DNA from: Trichocoleus sp. FACHB-40
Lineage (GTDB): Bacteria; Cyanobacteriota; Cyanobacteriia; Cyanobacteriales; FACHB-T130
Assembly: GCF_014695915.1 (NCBI RefSeq)
Contig: NZ_JACJPF010000069.1
Span: 42,303-106,302 of the forward strand
Direction: 5' to 3'
Length of the DNA stretch: 64,000 nt
A program made the translations under genes and the position numbers. The notes beneath the pieces were generated by a model, which was not told the origin of the DNA, ran no database searches, and was given only the letters and a program-made list of their open reading frames with translations. Every line of letters begins with the position of its first letter. The first letter of the stretch is position 1. Shown here piece by piece: positions 41,741 to 50,058 of the stretch.

Positions 41741-44407
41741 GTGTTGAGGAGTGGTTTTCGTTTTTCCGAAAAATGCAAAAGGCAATCCCCCTTAAAAAAG
41801 GGAGCAGCAAAAGAAAGAATAATCTTTTCTTCTTTGTTTACTTATTTTTTGCCTTTTTCCTTTTTACTTTTGCCTACTTCTGTTAGTGCCGCACCTGGTG
41901 TAATGGGTGTAGTGAAAAGCCAGACAAATGCAACGCAATGGGAAGGTATTACAAGGCGCTTGGGGTTGAGTGGTGTCGCCTACTGTATTGTTGACTTGCA
42001 GCAAATTCGACAAGCGGCAGATTTGGCAGGTACGCAGGTTTTATTTTTACCCAACGTTGAAACTCTGAGTGCTGTACAGGTACAAGCGTTACAAGACTGG
42101 ATGGGTAAGGGCGGGCGCATTATTGTCAGCGGTCCCGTGGGGACTTTATCCCAGCCGGATGTGCGAAGTAAATTGCGATCGCTTCTGGGCGCATACTGGG
42201 GATTTAGCCTGCAAAATCCCTCCACCCTCGCCCCCACCTCCGGAAAAAACCAGGGATGGATGCAACAGAACGGACTCGCCGGAATTATTCGCGGCGGCGT
42301 AATCATTCCCGCTGGATTAACAAGTCAAACCGCCGCTGTCTGGAAATCCACCGAAAATCCCCCAGCAGTCGTGACTACAGACCGCTCAGTTTTTTTAGGT
42401 TGGCGCTGGGGAGTCGATACAGCCTCTGAACCCAAGCTAGATAGCGCCTGGTTGCGGGCATCCCTGACTCGCTACGGGGGAGTCGGGGATGCCCGCAACC
42501 CAGCACAACGAAATTGTACGCCACCGAATGCGATCGCAAGTTCTGCCTCCACCCCTGCAAAACCCCCTTCCCCAACCCCAACAAATCGCAGTGCTGCACT
42601 TCCCCCCGCCTCTCCTCCATTCCAACTCCCAGACCTAAATGGCGACGGTCTAGTAGCACCTGCTGGACTAGAAGTAAAACCCAGCTCTCAGCCCATCACA
42701 GCCTCACAAGCAAGTGCCATGCGTCAAGAGCTAGAAGCTCTCATCGGTCGTTTTGAGAGCGCCCAGCTAGCCGCCAACGCCGTTACAGGAGGATTGGAGA
42801 ACCGGGGAACCTCAACTCAAAACTCAAAACTCAAAACCCCAAATCCACTTAGTAATGCCCGCATAGCGCTGCAAAACTTTCTTCAACTCGTTGCCCAAAA
42901 AAACTACACAGGAGCCAGACAACAGTGGCTTCAGGCGCGACGCATTCTATGGGACAACTACCCCAAAGACCGACCCCAAACCCAGCCAGAAATTCGGGCA
43001 ATGTGGTTAGACCGGGGTACGATTATTCGTGCTGGTTCAGAGCAGCAATTAGCTAAAATTTTCGACCGACTAGCAGCAGCAGGGTTTAACACCGTCTTTT
43101 TTGAAACCGTCAATGCTGGATATCCCATTTACCCCAGTCGCGTTGCCCAAATTAAAAACCCGTTGGTACGTGGCTGGGACCCCCTAGCATCTGCTGTCAA
43201 ATTAGCCCACCAGCGAGGCATGGAATTGCACGCTTGGGTATGGATTTTCGCCATTGGCAACCAGCGTCACAACGCCCTGCTCAACCTTCCCAAAGAGTAT
43301 CCCGGCCCAGTGCTTGACCTGAACCCTACTTGGGCAGGCTACGATAACCGGGGGCGCATTTTCCATCTGGGTTCGGGTAAAACTTTTCTTGACCCTGCCA
43401 ATCCAGAGGCGCGGCGCTACTTAATACAAATGTTGGAGGAAATTGTCAAGAATTATCAAGTTGATGGCGTTCAGTTCGACTATATTCGTAATCCCTTTCA
43501 AGACCCTAATGCCGGATATTCTTTCGGTTACGGTACAGCTGCTCGCCAGCAATTTCAGCAACTAACTGGGGTAGATCCAGTTAAGATTTCTCCAAAAGAT
43601 AGAGACTTGTGGCAAAGGTGGACGCAATTTCGCACTAATGCAATTGACAGCTTTGTAGCAGAAGCATCCAGAAATCTACGCTCTATAAAAAGTAATCTCA
43701 TTTTGTCGGCGGCAGTGTTTCCCTTTCCTAAAAATGAACGTCTGCAAAAACTGCAACAACATTGGGAAGTTTGGGCGCAACGTGGGGATATAGATTTAGT
43801 GGTGCCGATGACTTATGCTCTGGATACAAACAGATTGCAGAGTTTAACACGGCCTTTGCTAAGTCAAAATCAACTGGGTTCAACCTTGATTTTGCCATCT
43901 ATTCGACTGCTGAATCTGCCGGATGTGGTGGCGGTAGATCAAATTCAGGCACTGCGAAATTTTCCTGCTAGTGGTTACGCCTTATTTGCTGCCGAAAATC
44001 TCAATGATAATCTGCAAGGAATCTTCCGTCGTACTCAGTCGCAACAAGCGATCGCATCCCCTCTACCTTATCGTCAACCCTTCAAAGCCGCAGCTGCCCG
44101 TTACGTTTCTCTACAACAAGAATGGACTTTTCTAGAGGCAAATAATCAACTTTGGATTAAAGAACCAGCCCTCTCGGAATGGCGTAAACAAGCAGATGCT
44201 CTCTCTAAGGCACTCAATCAGCTAGCAGATAATCCTTCTAGAAATAATCTGACAATGGCAAAAGCCTTATTAGCATCTTTTCAATTTCAATTCAAGAAAT
44301 GGATGCAATCAGAAGGTTTAGAGCAACCTTATCAAGTCGAAGTTTGGGCAAATCGTTTGGCAACTTTAGAAAGATTGTTGCTTTATGGTGAGCGCACGCT
44401 GAAGTAA
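41741..44407 (+). CDS. GHL10-type glycoside hydrolase (family 10-like)
   Basis: An 888-residue exported enzyme. The best start is GTG at 41741 with GGAG 6 bases before it. The signal peptide (FLPFSFLLLPTSVSAA) is encoded by low-complexity TTTTGCC repeats. Residues ~35-170 form a domain with an amidase-like fold (GLSGVAYCIVDLQQIRQAAD, RIIVSGPVGTLS). Residues ~415-760 are the GHL10 catalytic region (EIRAMWLDRGTII, GFNTVFFETVNAGYPIYPS, MELHAWVWIFAIGN, VDGVQFDYIRNP). Residues ~350-368 are repeat-derived. Probably envelope glycan hydrolysis; substrate unknown. Confidence 0.85.
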   Translation: MLRSGFRFSEKCKRQSPLKKGAAKERIIFSSLFTYFLPFSFLLLPTSVSAAPGVMGVVKSQTNATQWEGITRRLGLSGVAYCIVDLQQIRQAADLAGTQVLFLPNVETLSAVQVQALQDWMGKGGRIIVSGPVGTLSQPDVRSKLRSLLGAYWGFSLQNPSTLAPTSGKNQGWMQQNGLAGIIRGGVIIPAGLTSQTAAVWKSTENPPAVVTTDRSVFLGWRWGVDTASEPKLDSAWLRASLTRYGGVGDARNPAQRNCTPPNAIASSASTPAKPPSPTPTNRSAALPPASPPFQLPDLNGDGLVAPAGLEVKPSSQPITASQASAMRQELEALIGRFESAQLAANAVTGGLENRGTSTQNSKLKTPNPLSNARIALQNFLQLVAQKNYTGARQQWLQARRILWDNYPKDRPQTQPEIRAMWLDRGTIIRAGSEQQLAKIFDRLAAAGFNTVFFETVNAGYPIYPSRVAQIKNPLVRGWDPLASAVKLAHQRGMELHAWVWIFAIGNQRHNALLNLPKEYPGPVLDLNPTWAGYDNRGRIFHLGSGKTFLDPANPEARRYLIQMLEEIVKNYQVDGVQFDYIRNPFQDPNAGYSFGYGTAARQQFQQLTGVDPVKISPKDRDLWQRWTQFRTNAIDSFVAEASRNLRSIKSNLILSAAVFPFPKNERLQKLQQHWEVWAQRGDIDLVVPMTYALDTNRLQSLTRPLLSQNQLGSTLILPSIRLLNLPDVVAVDQIQALRNFPASGYALFAAENLNDNLQGIFRRTQSQQAIASPLPYRQPFKAAAARYVSLQQEWTFLEANNQLWIKEPALSEWRKQADALSKALNQLADNPSRNNLTMAKALLASFQFQFKKWMQSEGLEQPYQVEVWANRLATLERLLLYGERTLK

Positions 44408-44424
44408 AAGCAAAAAAAATACAA

Positions 44425-44540
44425 GGCGATTGGAAATCGCGGCTATACGAACAAAGTCCGCCTGCGCGGACTCAGTTCAGCCTACGAAGGCAGGCTTAGT
44501 TTGCGTAGTGCCAGACTTTAGCCTGAGCGCATTTTTGCAA
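44425..44540. repeat. Intergenic repeat with nested hairpins
   Basis: GGCGATTGGAAATCGCGG, then AGTCCGC-CTG-CGCGGACT and GCCTACGAAGGCAGGC form consecutive hairpins. The stretch resembles an element common in cyanobacterial intergenic DNA (recalled, not looked up). The whole gap 44408-44604 is this repeat plus spacer. Confidence 0.6.
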
Positions 44541-44604
44541 ATAGGTGAGGCAATCGCCTCACTCTCAGCATTCCTAGAATCTGATTTTTAACGAGAGAAT
44601 TCTT

Positions 44605-45012
44605 TCAGGGAGTAACGTTGACAGCCCCTAAAATTAGACCCGTAATAAGTGCAATAGCAATAAAAATGAGTGCTATCAATATCAGCCAATACTGAAGAGT
44701 ATATAGTTTCCTCAGTTGCTCAAGCGCTATCATTAAATTTTCGATATCGTTTCCTTGAGTATCAGCAATTAACTTAAAAGAAGAGGCGGCTTTGGTAGTC
44801 CAGAAGCCAATGAGTATTTGCAAAACTCCATTAATAATGCCGCTGATTAAACCCGATCTGACACTGACGATTCCCCCGATAATTAGAAGCACTCCCAAGG
44901 CAATCAGGAAGTAGCTAACAAAGCGCATTTTTTGAGCAAGATCCTTAATCAGATGGTTGTGGGACTGGTTAAACTCGTAGCGATCGCTTTCCACTTCAAA
45001 CTTCCTCCCCAT
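44605..45012 (-). CDS. Small membrane protein of unknown function
   Basis: A 135-residue protein. The N-terminus is hydrophilic (GRKFEVESDRYEFNQSHN). Two pairs of hydrophobic segments follow: FVSYFLIALGVLLIIGGIV and GIINGVLQILIGFW, then YWLILIALIFIAIALITGLIL. Between them lies a helical ADTQGNDIENLMIALEQL. The family is not recognised. Probably inner membrane. It diverges from the pentapeptide gene. ATG at 45012. Confidence 0.6.
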   Translation of the reverse strand: MGRKFEVESDRYEFNQSHNHLIKDLAQKMRFVSYFLIALGVLLIIGGIVSVRSGLISGIINGVLQILIGFWTTKAASSFKLIADTQGNDIENLMIALEQLRKLYTLQYWLILIALIFIAIALITGLILGAVNVTP

Positions 45013-45253
45013 GAACTGAGATAGATTTTAGGACATCGCTGCCAGATTGCGATCGTAGATATAGAAAACGATAATGCGAAGTGTGAAGCAAAGCGATCGC
45101 TCTGGTAAATCTTGAACCGCTCCCAACGCTTCATAATCTCAAATGCGCTGCAAAGAATTTGTTATCCCTTTACGTAGCAAAGCGTGTAGCTTAGCATCAA
45201 GACAGTTCTAGCTGCCAACCAAGAGCAGACACGAACCGAGGGGAGCAGAAATT

Positions 45254-46447
45254 GTGGTAGCAGACTTCAAAGAAACAGATTTAAGGGGATCTCATCTCAA
45301 AGGGAAAGATTTGCGGGCAAAAGACCTCAGAGGGGTTAACCTCAGCGAGGCGAACCTGACTTATGCAGACATGATTGAAGCCAACTTGGCTTCAGCAAAC
45401 CTGAGTGGATCGAATCTGACTGGGGCGTGTTTAAATTTAGCTAACCTGAGCGAGACAAACCTCAGAGGAGCCGATCTGAGTGCCACGAACTTTGTCGGGG
45501 CTGATTTGAGCAAAGCAGATTTGAGGGCGGCAAACCTTAAAAAGGCTAATCTCGTTAGCAGCAACCTGGAAAATGCCAACTTAACTAGAGCCAACTTGAT
45601 TGGAGCAGACTTAACAGCAGCGGATCTCACCGGAGCTATCTTACACCAAGCTATCTACAATCAAGAAACTCGGTTCTCACCAGGCTTTGACCCTAAGCAA
45701 GCTTCTGCTTACTTGATTGCCTATAACGTATCGCTAACAGGGGTAAACCTGAGTGAATTGGATCTAAGTGGGGTTTATCTAAAAGCAGCAGACTTGAGGG
45801 CGGCAAACTTGATGCGGGCAAATCTGGTTGGGGCAAATTTGGAAAGTGCTAACTTGGCGGGAGCCAATTTAGTCGGGGCGGATTTTAGTAAAGCCAAGCT
45901 GAGGGGAATCATTCTGGAAAAAGCTGTCTACACTCAAGAAACTTTGTTTTCCTATGATTTTGACCCACGCGAAGCCGGGGCTTATTTGATTGCTGCTGGC
46001 GTATCGCTGCCTGGGGTTAACTTGGGTGGGGTAAATTTGAGTGGAGCAGATTTGCGGGGGACGAACCTCAGAGGGGGAAAGTTACGGGGAGCAAATCTAA
46101 CAGAGGTAGACTTAACCAATGCCAATTTGAGAAAGGCCGACTTGGAAGATGCCGACTTGAGTAGGGCAGATTTGAGAGGGGCAAATTTGACGGGAGCCAT
46201 TTTAACTCAGGTAAACTTAAGCGAAGCTGACCTGAGAGGGGTTGACCTGACTCGAACCGATTTGCGGGGAGCTAACTTGAGTATGGCAGACTTGCGAGGA
46301 GCGGACTTGACAGGAGCCATTTTAACTCAAGTGAACTTGAGTGAGGCTGATTTGCGGGGTGTAGACCTGACGCGAACAGACTTGCAGGGAGCTAATCTCA
46401 ATGGAGCAGACTTGACTGATGTTGATTCGAGTCGAGCCACTCTTTGA
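45254..46447 (+). CDS. Pentapeptide-repeat protein
   Basis: A 397-residue protein made almost wholly of A(D/N)LxX pentapeptides in three blocks. Two irregular interruptions, QAIYNQETRFSPGFDP and KAVYTQETLFSYDFDP, break the helix at equivalent points, so the protein looks built from duplicated modules. Each is followed by a similar AYLIA-(Y/A)-(N/G)VSL. The last block also repeats (GAILTQVNLSEADLRGVDL twice, at ~85-bp-scale spacing). It should fold as a right-handed beta-helix. Function unknown. GTG at 45254 follows GGGAG at 45241. Confidence 0.9.
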   Translation: MVADFKETDLRGSHLKGKDLRAKDLRGVNLSEANLTYADMIEANLASANLSGSNLTGACLNLANLSETNLRGADLSATNFVGADLSKADLRAANLKKANLVSSNLENANLTRANLIGADLTAADLTGAILHQAIYNQETRFSPGFDPKQASAYLIAYNVSLTGVNLSELDLSGVYLKAADLRAANLMRANLVGANLESANLAGANLVGADFSKAKLRGIILEKAVYTQETLFSYDFDPREAGAYLIAAGVSLPGVNLGGVNLSGADLRGTNLRGGKLRGANLTEVDLTNANLRKADLEDADLSRADLRGANLTGAILTQVNLSEADLRGVDLTRTDLRGANLSMADLRGADLTGAILTQVNLSEADLRGVDLTRTDLQGANLNGADLTDVDSSRATL

Positions 46448-46544
46448 AAAGGCAAAAAAGTTAGGAGTGAGGAGTTATTAATTTAATTTTAAACAGCGTC
46501 TCTAGAGCTGTATCTGCCTATCCAGCCTGAAGGCGTGCCTGTGA

Positions 46545-47411
46545 TCACATACAGACTGCACAACCGTCATTATTACTACCATTACTACCACCACCACTGC
46601 TATTACCACGACCGCCGAACAGGGAAAAAATAATGGCTATGGGTATCCACCACCAAGACCACCCTGAAGATTTTCCCGAAGTAGAATTATGTTTGTTCTC
46701 AGAAGTTGGGGTTGGAGTGTTACGAGGTAGCGGAGAATTTTCAGCAGCTTGAGACAGCGCTAGTTCAGAATTTGTAGAGTGAATTTTCGGGGGAGAAATT
46801 TCTGCTATCAGTAGCGTAGAGCTGCTGATAGTTAGGACTAACATAAATGACAACAGAGCGATCGCTATAAATTTCAGCAAAGGCAAGCGAGGTAGATAAA
46901 CAGATGGCAACCGACTCAGAGTAAAAGATGGTTTGGCTACAATCCAGTACCGATGAGCGTTGACTCGCGTGAACTGAATATCTGTACTAAATCGGATGTC
47001 GGGTGGAGACCAGATATCGGACGGGGGGCGCTGACCAAAGAATTTTTCATAGCTAATCAGCGTCTCGTTATAGAACCTGTAGAAATTCTCCTGTTCGCTA
47101 GAACCCCCACGAGTAGGATTGTGGTGCAGTGGTTTCTGTAAGATTTTGGCACAAAACTCATCCCAGTACGATCGCGTGTAAGTCAAGTGCAGATGCCAAA
47201 CTTGATCCACTTGATCGGAGGGAGTGACGGGATGTTCAGCTATAACAGCAAGAAAGATAAACTTTTTGTATTCGTCAATCACTTGCTGAGTATATTCAAC
47301 CGTCCATCCGTTTTCTCTTGCCAATCTTTGACTGAAGGGAAAAGCAGCGTCAGGGTCATCAAGGGAAAATTCCTGAATACTTTGGTAAAGTTTTGTCTGC
47401 TGGGCGTTCAT
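46545..47411 (-). CDS. GRDP-like protein with membrane segment and glycine-rich tail
   Basis: A 288-residue protein. Residues ~1-120 match the glycine-rich domain-containing protein (DUF1399-like) pattern, including DQVDQVWHLHLTYTRSYW and KPLHHNPTRGG with conserved His residues. A hydrophobic segment lies at ~183-205 (LKFIAIALLSFMLVLTISS). The tail is Ser/Gly/Asn-rich (GGRGNSSGGGSNGSNNDG) and ends CAVCM. The combination resembles TIGR04222-type membrane proteins. Function unknown. ATG at 47411. Confidence 0.7.
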   Translation of the reverse strand: MNAQQTKLYQSIQEFSLDDPDAAFPFSQRLARENGWTVEYTQQVIDEYKKFIFLAVIAEHPVTPSDQVDQVWHLHLTYTRSYWDEFCAKILQKPLHHNPTRGGSSEQENFYRFYNETLISYEKFFGQRPPSDIWSPPDIRFSTDIQFTRVNAHRYWIVAKPSFTLSRLPSVYLPRLPLLKFIAIALLSFMLVLTISSSTLLIAEISPPKIHSTNSELALSQAAENSPLPRNTPTPTSENKHNSTSGKSSGWSWWWIPIAIIFSLFGGRGNSSGGGSNGSNNDGCAVCM

Positions 47412-47456
47412 TGGTGACTCCTTTATAATTTTTACTCACCGATTCACTTTTTTGTC

Positions 47457-48335
47457 TCAAACTACAACCAGTTCCTTTTGGGTTATGCACATGGCAATTC
47501 CTTTCTCGTAGTAAGCCGCCTCGTTAATGAAAACTGGATAAACGGTTGATGTTCCTTGATAAGCGATCGCTTGACCATCAAATGTCAAAAACATTGGCTC
47601 GCCTGGTTTAATAGCTTCGTAATCTCTAAATTGAAGTCCTGGGTGGATCATCGCGTGAATTTCCCCGTCTTCATTTCTGGGATAGTCGATTGTCTGTAGG
47701 CATTGATAAATTGTGAAGGTATCTCTTGCGGGGAAAGGTGTTCCCCGGTTATAGGCGTCTACAAAGTCTAAAATTGCGTAGATAAGTTCTTCCGTTTGCT
47801 GAAATAAACGCGCATCCAACACGCCTTGTGCAACAGCACCCACTTCGATCGCGCAACCGAGTTCGGAAATTGATCTCAGAAACGGGCTATTATTCTCGTC
47901 TTTCCATCGATACACCTTCACGCTGGGATTCACGGATTTGAGATAAGCGGCTAACTGAAGGTTGAATGGATGCTTGGTACTTGGAATAATCGTCAGCCCC
48001 ATGTTGGCTGTGGTCGTGTGCAAATCGATTGTTAAGTTGGTTTGCTCTTTTGGGAGCGATGCCAACCTTTGGTAAATTTCTTTAGCTCGAATTGCTTCAT
48101 AGTTGGAAAGCTGAGCATTCTCTAAATCCTGTCGGTGGAAACAGCGATTGAGGTCAGTATCAACGTACCGCCTCCCGATTGCATACGCTTTAGGATTCGC
48201 CAAAAGTGTAATGCTCTCAAAACTCGCTCGTGCGATCGCCTTGGGAAATCGCTCGAATTTCTTCACCAGGTAAATTCCTGTGAGTTCGTTTCCGTGAGTT
48301 CCACCAACAATGGCAACACGTTTGATCTGATTCAT
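47457..48335 (-). CDS. Aspartoacylase (AspA/AstE-family zinc hydrolase)
   Basis: A 292-residue enzyme from the ATG at 48335 (MNQIKRVAIVGGTHGNE). Zinc ligands GGTHGNE (His, Glu) and DLHTTT (His). The substrate-binding YVDTDLNRCF and the catalytic CAIEVGAVAQG are also present. The family deacetylates N-acetyl-aspartate or N-acyl amino acids. It diverges from a LysR regulator gene, suggesting control by it (inference). Cytosolic. An upstream in-frame ATG at 48362 would add nine residues but is less likely. Confidence 0.9.
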   Translation of the reverse strand: MNQIKRVAIVGGTHGNELTGIYLVKKFERFPKAIARASFESITLLANPKAYAIGRRYVDTDLNRCFHRQDLENAQLSNYEAIRAKEIYQRLASLPKEQTNLTIDLHTTTANMGLTIIPSTKHPFNLQLAAYLKSVNPSVKVYRWKDENNSPFLRSISELGCAIEVGAVAQGVLDARLFQQTEELIYAILDFVDAYNRGTPFPARDTFTIYQCLQTIDYPRNEDGEIHAMIHPGLQFRDYEAIKPGEPMFLTFDGQAIAYQGTSTVYPVFINEAAYYEKGIAMCITQKELVVV

Positions 48336-48494
48336 ATAGAAATCCCTTCCTACCCCAACCACAGCACTGTTTGTTGAGTCAGCCCAGTTGAGGTTTATAA
48401 CGTCTTGCGATCCAGATTAGCCAAGCTATTACTATATGTCCAATATTTTATTGAGAGGTAAACTATATTTAAAAGATATAGTAGTGGCTAAAAG

Positions 48495-49382
48495 ATGGAA
48501 CTTCGACATTTGCGTTACTTCATCGCGGTGGCACAGGAGTTGAACTTCACTCGTGCTGCGGAGCGTCTACATATCGCGCAACCTCCCTTGAGCAAGCAAA
48601 TTCACGATCTTGAAGTGGAGCTTGGGGTGCAACTGTTCGATCGCGCCAGGCGACCGCTCCAGTTAACAGTAGCTGGAGTTATCTTTTTAGAAGAAGCGAT
48701 GAGCGCGATCGCTCAGGTAGAGAATGCCGTCAAAATGGCGCAACGTGCCAGTAGAGGAGAAATCGGGCGTTTGGTAATCGGCTTTACGAGTTCAATGGCA
48801 AACAGCTTTTTGCCAGACATCCTGCGCGTTTACCGCGATCGCTTTCCCAAAGTGGAACTCGTCTGGCGGGAACTAGCAACTTCCCACCAATTGCAAGCCC
48901 TGCGAGATCGGCAGCTTGATGTTGGCTTTTTCCATTTAACGTCATGGATGCTTCAAGCAGCGGATTTATGCTTAATGACGATTTGGCATGAATCTTTGAT
49001 CGTGGCATTACCAGCAACTCATCCACTGGCGAACCAACCGCAAATTTCTTTGAAAGCACTGGCACAGGAAGTGTTCATCCTCCCTTCTCGTCAATTCTCT
49101 CCGGTCTTATCTGAACAGCTTGAACATCTATGCCAACAATCTGACATTTCACCTGTTGTCATCCAAGAAGGAACAATGATGCTGACAATCCTGGGTTTAG
49201 TTGCTGGTGGCGTTGGAATTGCCTTGCTGCCTGCGAATGCCCAAAATCTTCAACGCAAGGGTGTTGTCTACAAAAACATCGCTGAGTCAACACCAACTAT
49301 CCCGATGGCTGCTGTGTGGCGACGGGACGATGCCTCAGCTACTTTGCGTGAGTTCTTAGAAGTAACAAAAGAAGTCACGTAA
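48495..49382 (+). CDS. LysR-family transcriptional regulator
   Basis: A 295-residue regulator. The N-terminal winged HTH is MELRHLRYFIAVAQ, FTRAAERLHIAQPPLSKQIHDLE and LGVQLFDR. Residues ~90-290 are the periplasmic-binding-like effector domain (GRLVIGFTSSMANSFLPDILR, ALPATHPLANQP). Diverges from aspartoacylase across 159 bp, the classic LysR layout. The likely target is that gene and itself. ATG at 48495. Confidence 0.93.
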   Translation: MELRHLRYFIAVAQELNFTRAAERLHIAQPPLSKQIHDLEVELGVQLFDRARRPLQLTVAGVIFLEEAMSAIAQVENAVKMAQRASRGEIGRLVIGFTSSMANSFLPDILRVYRDRFPKVELVWRELATSHQLQALRDRQLDVGFFHLTSWMLQAADLCLMTIWHESLIVALPATHPLANQPQISLKALAQEVFILPSRQFSPVLSEQLEHLCQQSDISPVVIQEGTMMLTILGLVAGGVGIALLPANAQNLQRKGVVYKNIAESTPTIPMAAVWRRDDASATLREFLEVTKEVT

Positions 49383-49497
49383 ACTCACTCCCTAGCAGTG
49401 GGTTCAGGTTGATGCTATGTCTCAACTCAAACCTCCTCTTAGTAAAGCAATAATTTTAGTTAGTAGAATCGAATTTTTATCAAACATTAAATGCGTT

Positions 49498-49789
49498 ATG
49501 AATAAATATTTACTCGCCTGCCTAGCCTTTTTACTAATCATTATGTTGATGATTAGCAATCCCCTCCACGGAACGCCATCGGCACCTGATTCTGTGGCGG
49601 GATAATGTCGCCGATGATGTAAAAATTGAATTGTACGAAGGGTCAAAACTAGCTAAAGCGATCGCGTCTAAAACAGCAAGTGATGGTGTTTTTGAATGGA
49701 CACCGGAAACCACAATATTACCACAGTCTGTTATCGGAGTGACAAGTTTAAAGCATAAAAATCTTTTTGGGAGCCTACTGTTAAAGTAG
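49498..49789 (+). pseudogene. Frameshifted Ser/Thr-rich (Kre9/KNH-like) domain protein
   Basis: ATG at 49498 begins a signal peptide (MNKYLLACLAFLLIIMLM) in one frame, which stops at 49605. From 49586 the +1 frame continues LILWRDNVADDVKIELYEG, AKAIASKTASDGVFEW and ends TAG at 49789. The second part matches the Ser-Thr-rich GPI-type/KNH beta-domain pattern (VKIELYKG..., NDGVYTWT). One base change would restore one ~97-residue protein. No intact copy in the window. Confidence 0.6.
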
Positions 49790-49828
49790 AAACTCCCAAT
49801 ATTTAAAGTCGATTACGCGAATAGCGAC

Positions 49829-49939
49829 TTATTTTTTCTTGCGCGTCCAAAGGTCGGTAAACATCATTGTCATCCCGCCGAAAAAAATAGCGATCGCCAT
49901 CCCGCCTGCAATTGCATTCATCCAATCAATATTTTCCAT
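49829..49939 (-). CDS. 36-residue single-pass membrane protein
   Basis: ATG at 49939 begins MENIDWMNAIAGGMAIAIFFG; the frame ends GMTMMFTDLWTRKKK and stops at 49829-49831. One hydrophobic helix and a basic C-terminus. It has the size of small thylakoid subunits, but none was matched. No strong Shine-Dalgarno. It lies downstream of cphA2 on the same strand. Confidence 0.5.
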   Translation of the reverse strand: MENIDWMNAIAGGMAIAIFFGGMTMMFTDLWTRKKK

Positions 49940-50001
49940 TAAATTACTTTGCCAATTTTCATCTAGTCAACGCTACCAGATTAACGCCTCTGATATTGAA
50001 C

Positions 50002-50057
50002 GGGGACTGGAGACTGGGTAAGATTCTTCCCAATCCCCAATCCCCAGTCCCCAATCC
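50002..50057. repeat. Short two-arm heptad element
   Basis: GGGGACTGGAGACTGG, core GGTAAGATTCTT at 50017-50028, then CCCAATC/CCCAGTC heptads. The core is the complement of AAGAATCTTACC at 57761-57772. It ends next to the cphA2 stop. Confidence 0.75.
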
Positions 50058-50058
50058 C

